From Symsagittifera roscoffensis (taxonomy: Eukaryota; Xenacoelomorpha; Acoela; Convolutidae), in the NCBI RefSeq assembly GCF_963678635.1, contig NC_087069.1, positions 26,214,303 through 26,278,302 of the forward strand: a stretch of 64,000 nt of DNA, given 5' to 3'. Position numbers and translations under genes: made by a program. Below, piece by piece: positions 12,501-21,500 of the stretch (positions are counted from its first letter, which is position 1; each line of letters starts with the position of its first letter). The notes under the pieces were generated by a model that did not search any database, was not told where the DNA came from, and saw nothing but the letters and a program-made list of their open reading frames with translations.

Positions 12501-15500
12501 TAGAACGAGAAAATTAGCTCTAAATTCAGTTTTTGCATGTTATTGTCTGAAAAGAGAGTAATAAAAGTTGAACCAGGCAATAATTTGAAGTTTTTGCCTA
12601 CAGTTGTATCATGAATTAACTGATAAACATATTTTCTTATCCAATGTTTATACCAGCTTTTTTTTGTTTTCTTCATTTACACTTTTTTGCGGATTAAAAA
12701 TTGACTTACTAAGCAGTGTGCCTTCAGCGATTCTTCATATTTTACCTTACCTGAAAATTTTCGCTATTGTTCTGACCCCCTCTGTAACCTAAATGGGGGA
12801 TTGTGGTGTTCCCGGTTGGTCACAAAACATCAAAAAAGTTACATGGTACGTAAAAAAGCTACCCTAGTTAGCCTAACTATACAATTCTATACTGTTCCAT
12901 AGAAACAAGAATTCTTCCATACAAAATAGAAGGTATTATCGAAAAATAATCTGATTCAGAATTACCTTAAAAACTGTTTTTTTAATTTTTCAAACAGACA
13001 AAAATTTTGTTTCAAAAATTTGGAACAAGTTTAACAAATAAATGAAAATTAAGGTAAATGAAAATTTAGGAACTTTTCAATAACCTTTTTGCAGTATGAA
13101 GATCATAACAGGAAGAGTGTTTTTTCCGCCCAAAAGTTGGTGCCTCAAGGATAAGACCTAGAAGGTAAAAAGTGGTATCTTAAAACCATCTTGCTGGCCG
13201 CGTTTCGGGTTTTATTAACTTTCAGATGCAGAATATTGGTCTGAACGCTATTTGTTTTTCGTTTTTCGTTTTTGACAATAATTTGTCATAAAGCAAAGAA
13301 ATGTTGGCCTCCTTTTTCAAACTTCAACGTAACTTTACAAGTAAAACTTCTTCAATGATATCTCAGCGATAATCATTTTTCATTCTTGCCGTTTTTCATC
13401 TAATTCATTCGCTCTTTATATAAAATCAACAGAAACTTTTTGAAAAAAAGTAGTTTTTTAAATGTTTTTAAAATCCTTCTCAATGTTTGAAGTTCTTTTC
13501 TTTGAATCATTTTGGTCAGAACATTTTGCTTTACTTTCACAATAACTTGCTCTTCTTGCTTAAAATGAAATCGGCTGTGATGGTGCCCAGCAATCATATG
13601 GTTGGGGTTCTAAATTTTACGTGCGCTGCAATTTGGGAGGCGAGCTCCTGAAGATTGTCATTGTCTTAAACCAGCTTGGTTAAAACCGCTTGGTTAACTT
13701 CAGATAATCATCCTACGGGTTAAGCTTCTGCCTGGTTAACTGAAAAACGTTTCGGACGCTTTTAATTTAAATGCAATCACCTCTATCGCAGCTCGATTGA
13801 AAAAGTCATTTGACAAAATAAATTCGTTTTAGCAAAACAGTCTACGCTCAGGTGACGTTCTCTGAGTTTGTGGATTTTGAGAGTGAGACACAGTTTGACG
13901 CCAACTATGGAGGCATTTACCTCATCTCTTTCACAGAAAACCCCAAAGTAAGCTATTTTTAGTCATCCGGGCGTTAGATGTGTTCCGAGTTGGAAAATGA
14001 TATGCTCATCTGTTGCCCTTTTCCCTCTCTGATAAACTTCCGTTATCAAACAGAACTATAGTAAACTATCTTTCTAGCCACAAAAACATCCAACTTTCAA
14101 GATCAACCATGTTACGAGTGGTTTTTAGGTCCGTTAGCAATATAGTTTTAAGGAAAAAAAAACACTTTTGCCAAAACTTCGCAAACAGTTTTGCCTTTAT
14201 TTGCTGGCGCTTTTGAGTTTTTTTTTTATAAAAAATGATTGGAACCATCTTAAATTATATTCACAGGCCAACGGAACAGAAGAAGAGGCTCAATTCATCC
14301 AGCAAGTGTGGCCAGTGCTGGACTCCGAGGAGAGTGTGATGATCTACTGGCAGATCCCTCAGTACATCATACTCACTCTGGCAGAAGTGCTGGTGTCTGT
14401 CACGGGTCTGGACTTCGCCTACTCAGAGGTAAGCATTTCACCCGCTGCAAAAACAGTTCTTGCAGTCCATTATAATTGTAAAAAACTTTCGTAGCAGAAT
14501 CGCTTAGTTCTATATAGCAAAATTTTTGAAATGATTTTTTCTGAAATTGCGGATGACAAGTTCAAATTAAGCTAGCTTTACGCAATTTTTACTGCAGAAA
14601 AATAACATTTTTGCTGCTTGTTTACGTGTGGTTTATTAGTTCAAAACACGTTGGTTCTTCACGTTGGTTAATAGTTATAATTTCCATCAAAGAGAGATGT
14701 ACAATTTTACACAAAGTTTAAAAGCTCTTAACACAATATTTACAATCAAAATTCCTCAACTTTAACAAAACTTTGATTTTTCGAGCTCTCCCAAAGCATT
14801 GGCAAAATTTTCTGCGCCGCCTTGCACTTTTTTGCACTTTTTGAAAAAAAAATTGTTGACAAAAAAATCGCGTTTTTTTTGGCGCGCGCTCCCCCTCAAA
14901 GTTAGTATATATTGGCGTCAGCATATATAAAGTTAGTATATATAATTTTAGGGTCGGTTGGCCAAAAATGGATTTCTGAAAAAGTATCAAATGGGGGACC
15001 CTTTGGGTCGGCAGGGGGTCGAATCCCTGAGGGGAAGGGGGCGTCCGCCCCCCCCCCCCCTAAATCCGCCCCTGTATCAGTCCCTAATTGATACACTCTT
15101 TGCAGCAGCGGGTTTAGGGAGTATGAAGGTGGAGCGGATCAAACCCTTTGTTGAAATTTTCTGACATCCATTTTCGGCCGACCAACCATATTTTTTAGAT
15201 GCTCTTTTGGCGCCAATATATACTACCTTGAAAGAGAACGCGTGCCGAAAAAACGCAAATTTTCAATAAATTTTTTTCAAAAAGTGCCCCAAAATGGCGC
15301 AGAAAATTTGATAAAAACACGCTTTTTATAGTATTCTGAGAAAACTCACACAATCAATTTGGTCGACCTGAAAAAATGATCAATAAAATCATCAAAAATA
15401 TTTTGAAATTTTGCCCCCCCCCCTCCTCGAGAAAAACGTAGATCCGGCCCTGACTCTTTCGATTAGTATACGTTTAAAAATTGGCCAATTATACTCTTGT

Positions 15501-18500
15501 CCAAAACACACTCGGCCCCAATTTCGAAAGTATTTTTTTCTACTTCTGGAAGAACAAAAACCAAACTTGTATTGGTCGAGATATGATGGAGTTTTGCATT
15601 GTCTGCCTAGCTAACTCAAAGTCGTAATAAACCTTCTCCTCCTTGACTAACATTTGAAATAAAAACCTAATTTCATAAGACTCTGACTGAATTTTAATCT
15701 TTGACCCACTAAACGACATAGCAATTTGGAAGTTGCAGTGAGTTTTTTCAACGCTTGTAGAACGCCATTCCAGGCAAAGAATTCTTAAACCAATTTTTCC
15801 AGATTACGTTGAAAACAGCTTCAACCAACGATATCTAGCTGAATTACTATTACGTAAACTAATAAAGCGAGAGTAGACATTAGAAGCTTTACCTAGAAGC
15901 AAATTACTTCGACATAAAAAGAAATCAAAAGCAGGATGACTAGGTTTTCGTCCCAACGGTCGCTCATTAGGCCGGTTGGCAGCATCATGTGAAACAAATT
16001 GAACCACGGTAATTGACAATATTAGCTTGACGATAAAGTTTTTCAGCCTTCAGCCTTTTTTAACCACACCACCACAATAAATACCAATTCAGCGTTTCCT
16101 TGCCACCAGAGAGGTCCACTTTGTATAAATTCTACGCGCTACTCTTTGACACAGACCATTCCTAGAGATAATTTTCATACGCGAGACGTATTTGTGTATT
16201 AAATTGTGTGCACACAACATTGGGTACCAGAGTCCGAGTGAACTTTTTCAATGCAGCGTCTCAGAGCAAAAAAAAGCGTCTCAGAGGAAGTACAAATGTT
16301 TCTGCAAAAAATAATCTTAGGTGAAATTTAGATAAATCTTCGTCGAAAACAGACAATTTATGGTTTCAATGAACATATTGTTTGGCGTCTTCAAATCGCA
16401 TTTTACTTAATACCCGCTAGAATGATCTATGCACACAAATGTTAAAAGTTAAGATGGATCCAGTCGATTTAGCATTGGAATTCCTAGTCCGTGAATATTG
16501 TTTTTTTTTGTATAATAACCAGCCTTTAACCCACTGAACACGCTCATCACGTGATATTTTTAGTGTTTTTATGTTTTTTGCTGACCGTAGACATTTTTTC
16601 AAACAGTCGTGGAATTCTCGAAATTAAAAACCAACTGGCTATGATTTTTGTAGACGTGGATCAAGCTGTTGATTACGTGGGCCAACTCTAAAATTTTTGT
16701 CGGAAAATCTAGCAATCGTGTACCAAAATCGAAAAAACTACCCGACGTATTTTGAATCATTTTTCGAATCACTCATTTCCATTTTACTATGATAAAATAT
16801 ATTCCAAAAAATGATCGTTTTGAGCTGGTTTTCAGCTATTTTCAGCTGTTGCAAAACAAAAAAGTTGAAAAAATATTTTCTATTTACTAATCGAAGATTA
16901 CCCGTTTATGTCAAATCTGATAGACCAATAAAAAAAACTATCGTAGCTATTTTCATTTAAGACATTAAGAAAAACTCAATTATAGTGATTTTCTGTTGAT
17001 TTGAATTGGTTTTTCATTTCATTTTTTAGTATTTCAAATTTAATTTAACGATACAACAAAATTTCGAAAAAATTTGAAAAAATTTTAAAAAACTTTGAAT
17101 GAAATTTGTTTAAATGAAAATCTGTTTCAAGATTGGTCATTTTTTGCAGTAAAAAAAAGTTTTGAACTGAAAATGCAAAAAAAATCACTGAGATTATCCA
17201 TCTGAAATTTTGATCTAATTTTGAGGTTTTTGTAGAGTACAGGCATCTACCATATTCGCACTCCCTTTTCAGATTCCATGGAAAAGTTGAAAAAACGCTG
17301 TCATTTGAAATAAAACATTTTTCATTCTTTGACAAAACAACATGATAAGTAAAAAAGACGTATCCGCAACCTCACAATTTTTTCATGTGAACTTTCGGAT
17401 GATAATCGAGTTTTTGCTTCAGTGCACTTAAAACTGCTTTTAGGTGATGTTACCCACACATGAAGAAATCTTACCAACATTTTCAGCACAACTTGCTATT
17501 TAAAATTCTTCTTCAAAAGTTTCTGCTGTTTTTGAGGTCAGATTTTTAGGGTCAGATTTTTCTTTAGCTTTCCTTTCATATCCGATATATGAAAAAAATA
17601 TTAGAAGTAAGGAAATTTTTAAACATAAATTACATTGCTACAAAGCAAACTGACACTGAATTGGCCCAGGTTTGATCATTTTGAGGGCGAGTGAAATCAA
17701 ATTATCACTCTTTCAGAGTACACTTTCTTTGCCATTACCGTCATTAACTGTCATTAACAGTTGTGTGAAAGAATAATTTTGATAATGTTTGACCCTATTT
17801 AGGTGTAACTGGCAAAAAGTTGATCAACTATAATGCGGAGCATAAAGATAGATAGCGACCGTAACTAGCTTTTTGAACTTGAAAACTGACTAACAGTGTC
17901 TAACTTCCAATGCTTTGCAAAAACAAAAGATTGTTTTTTGTTTTTTAAAATCTGTATGTAGAAAATTTTGCATAACTACATACATTATTGTTCCGACTTT
18001 CGATACGAATGTAACGGAATATTTGTGCTCGGGGTGAGGTTTTTTTCTTCAGACAAATTTCGACTTTTTAACTAACTATTTTTGACGGAAGTTTTTTTAT
18101 ATCATTCGAAAGGTATTGTTGTACTGAGCTTAAATTTGAAAAGATATTTCACCTGTGATTATTTTTTTAAAAGTTATGAGGGTTTTAAGATTGCCATTTT
18201 GACCAATTTGGGACAATTAACGAGCGATATAATTCGCGCTATTAACGCGTAAGCGGAGATTTAATCCGTCCTATAAATCGTTCCAAATTGGTTGAACGAA
18301 GGTTATTTGCCATAATTGATTTGTTACTAGGAACAAAATCTCTCTTTCTGTACTTTATATGGCGTGTGGGGGGATGATTTTCATTAAAAATTTCAACTTT
18401 AAAAAAAAATTATTTTTTATTTCATTTAATTTTTTTATGTTATTACTGCTGCTCCATAAACCCTAAAAGGCAGTCGGAACATTCAGGGCTTCGCCTTGAT

Positions 18501-21500
18501 ACAAGCAGTCTTGTTATAGGTCTATTCTTAACGACTATTCCTAATTATAGGTTTATTTTATAACAAATCTATTTTAACGTTGAGTCAAAATTGATGTTAA
18601 TCGATAAACTTTTAGAAATGACGATGACTAAATGAAAGTGTAGAACTTAGACATAAATGTTCCCCAATTGTAAAATTAGTTGCATATAGGGGCTATAGCA
18701 TAACAATTGTTTTCTCTATCTTTACAATTTGAGGGAAGTTACTGCATATACTGCATGAGGGAAGTTACTACATATCATCGGGTGAAAAGAGCAGTCCATA
18801 TTTTTCGTCTCTGATTTCTTGTAGCATCGCTAGCATGATTTCCCGCTGATGCCCCCTAGTTTACAGGATTGATTGTTGCTTTTTCGAATTTTTTTTTTGA
18901 AATTCGAAGAATAAGTTACTGTATTTTAAGTGTTAGAAATTTAGAAATTGAGAATCATCTGTTTTTGTGGAATTTAACCTGTAATAGAAAATACAGGCAG
19001 GCTCATCCAAAACCAGTTCAGTTTGGATATTTCTGCATCTACTATCTAGTCTTCAGTCCTATCTTAATCTCTTTTTCACCGTACTTTAGGACACAGACTT
19101 CTGCAATTTATTCATTTTCAAGATCAAAAAATAGTTTTTATTGAAACAGGGCGAACTTACTCTTTTTCACCTGCTTTAGCTACTTTAATATTCAGAGCAA
19201 TGGGAGATTCGCCGCATTGCCTGTCATTAGAGACATAAGCAATAGACACATTCCGCTTGACATAAACATCTCGTTCCTTAACAATACTAATGGATTTGAT
19301 TTTTATCAAGGTTCATAAAACTGAAGGAACAAAAAATTTCGTTTCAGAAACCAAAAACAAAGAATTGATTTTTAATTTTAAAACTTTATGCTCAGTCGTC
19401 TTGTTTAGATCTGATTCATTGGTTAGACTGAAAAAGCTATCTGATTTTAAAGTGTGATTAAGTTAAAAATAGAAAGGAGTCTCACGATAGCCTTCTGTAT
19501 TATTAGTGTAGCATTTGAAAAACTACATACTAAAAAATGAAATTGCAAACTATATTTCTCAGAAATATCAAATATGATTCTACCCACGACTCTACTAATC
19601 ATCTATTTTTTTTTCTAAAATTGCTCTACTTTTTTTCCAAATTGCATTATTTATCTCTAAAAGCAATAGTAAGAGTAATTTTTTGTGATAAAAACATGAT
19701 TAATGAAAATTTTCCATAAAGCTGAAAAAAAGCATTTTTTTGTTAAGCAGCAGAATTTGCTCAATGTAACATAATTTTTTGGGGGCGTGGCGGATATTGA
19801 TTGTCTGTTTTCTAGAGCCAGCCACTACATCACGAGCGAATAAATCTGCCAAAGTGTAAAAAAAAATAAGTTAAATCCGAATATGAAGCCGAATTATAAA
19901 GCCGAATAAACTTCTTTCGTATGGAACTTTCTCTGTGTTCTATCATAATCTCGAGCTATCAGTGTCTTCAAGTATAAATACCAACAACTTCATTACACTA
20001 TTGCTACTGCTAACGCATCTACCAGCTACTGTTCAATTTCTTGCCTTCATTTTTGATTTAAAAACAAAATCGCTGAAACTATAGAAAAAACTGTTTGAAC
20101 TGAAAAAGCCACAAAGTATGGCAAGAACAGCACCCGCTATTGGTATTGACTTGGGAACCACCTTCTCATGTTTGGGGGTGTTCAAAAATGGTAAAGTGGA
20201 AATTATTGCCAATGACATGGGTAACCGAACCACTCCTTCCTATGTCTCTTTCAATGACTCGGAGCGAATGGTCGGAGAGGCTGCTAAAAACCAAGCGGCG
20301 ATGAATCCGACGAACACAGTTTTCGACACCCACCGTCTAATTGGCCGAAAGTTCTCAGAGGGAACTGTTCAAAGAGACATCAAGCTCTGGCCTTTCAAGG
20401 TGCTAAACAACAACGGCAAGCCACAAATCGAAGTTGAGTATAAAGCCGAGACGAAAAAATTCTACGCCGAAGAAATCAGCTCGATGGTATTGATGAAAAT
20501 GAAGGAAACAGCCGAGGCATACTTGGGAGCACCAGTAAAAGATGCAGTGATTACAGTTCCAACTTTTTTTAACAACGCCCAGAGAGCCGCGATCAAAGAC
20601 GCCGGAGCTATTGCTGGACTGAATTTCTTGAGAATCATCAATGCAACAACAGCAGCTGCTTTGGCGTATGGTCTGTACAAGAAGACGGATAGTGAAAGCA
20701 ATGTCTTGATTTTTGACTTGGGAGGAGGGAATTCCAACGTTTCAATTCTAACAGCTCAACACGGAGTATGGGAAGTCAAAACTACAGCCGGTGACACTCA
20801 TTTGGGTGGCGAAGATTTTGACAACCGTCTCGTGGAACATCTATACCTGGAGTTCAAGAAAAAGTTCAAACATGATCCCTCGCAGAATAAAAAATCTTTG
20901 ATGAGACTCAGAATTGCTGCTGAGAATGCCAAGAGAACCCTGTCATCCAGTGCCCAAGCCACAATCGAGATTGACTCTTTGTACCAAGGGATCGACTTCT
21001 ACAGCACCATCACCAGATCTCGATTCGAAGACTTGTGCAACAATCTTTTCCGAAGAACTTTGGAACCAGTGACTAGAGCTCTTAGAGATGCTCAATTGAG
21101 CAAAAGTGACATTCATGAAGTGGTGTTGGTCGGAGGTTCAACCAGGATTCCAAAGATCAGGAAACTTCTAGAAGAATTCTTCAATGGCAAACAGCTGAAC
21201 TGCTCAATCAATCCAGATGAAGCAGTTGCTTATGGCGCTGCAGTTCAAGCTGCTGTTCTGACGAGCGTCAAAGAGGAAGCGATCAATGGCATTCTTCTGA
21301 TCGACGTTGTACCTCTGTCGCTTGGAATCGAAACTGCCGGAGGAACAATGGCGAAAATTGTCAAGAGAAACACGAAAGTTCCAACCCTGCCCATTCCAAC
21401 CCTGAACATAACTACTTCTACCCATAATCAACCAGAAGTCACGGTTCAGGTTTTTGAGGGAGAAGGAGAAACGATCAAGGATAACAATCTGCTGGGATCT

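Noticed and set aside
14718..15164. Overlapping open frames with Gly/Pro-rich runs
   Set aside because: They are translations of C/G tracts in the CAGGGG MITE copies.
15804..16019. 71-codon minus-strand frame that looks less low-complexity than its neighbours
   Set aside because: Possibly an old transposon-protein remnant, but I see no motif on either strand, so no call.
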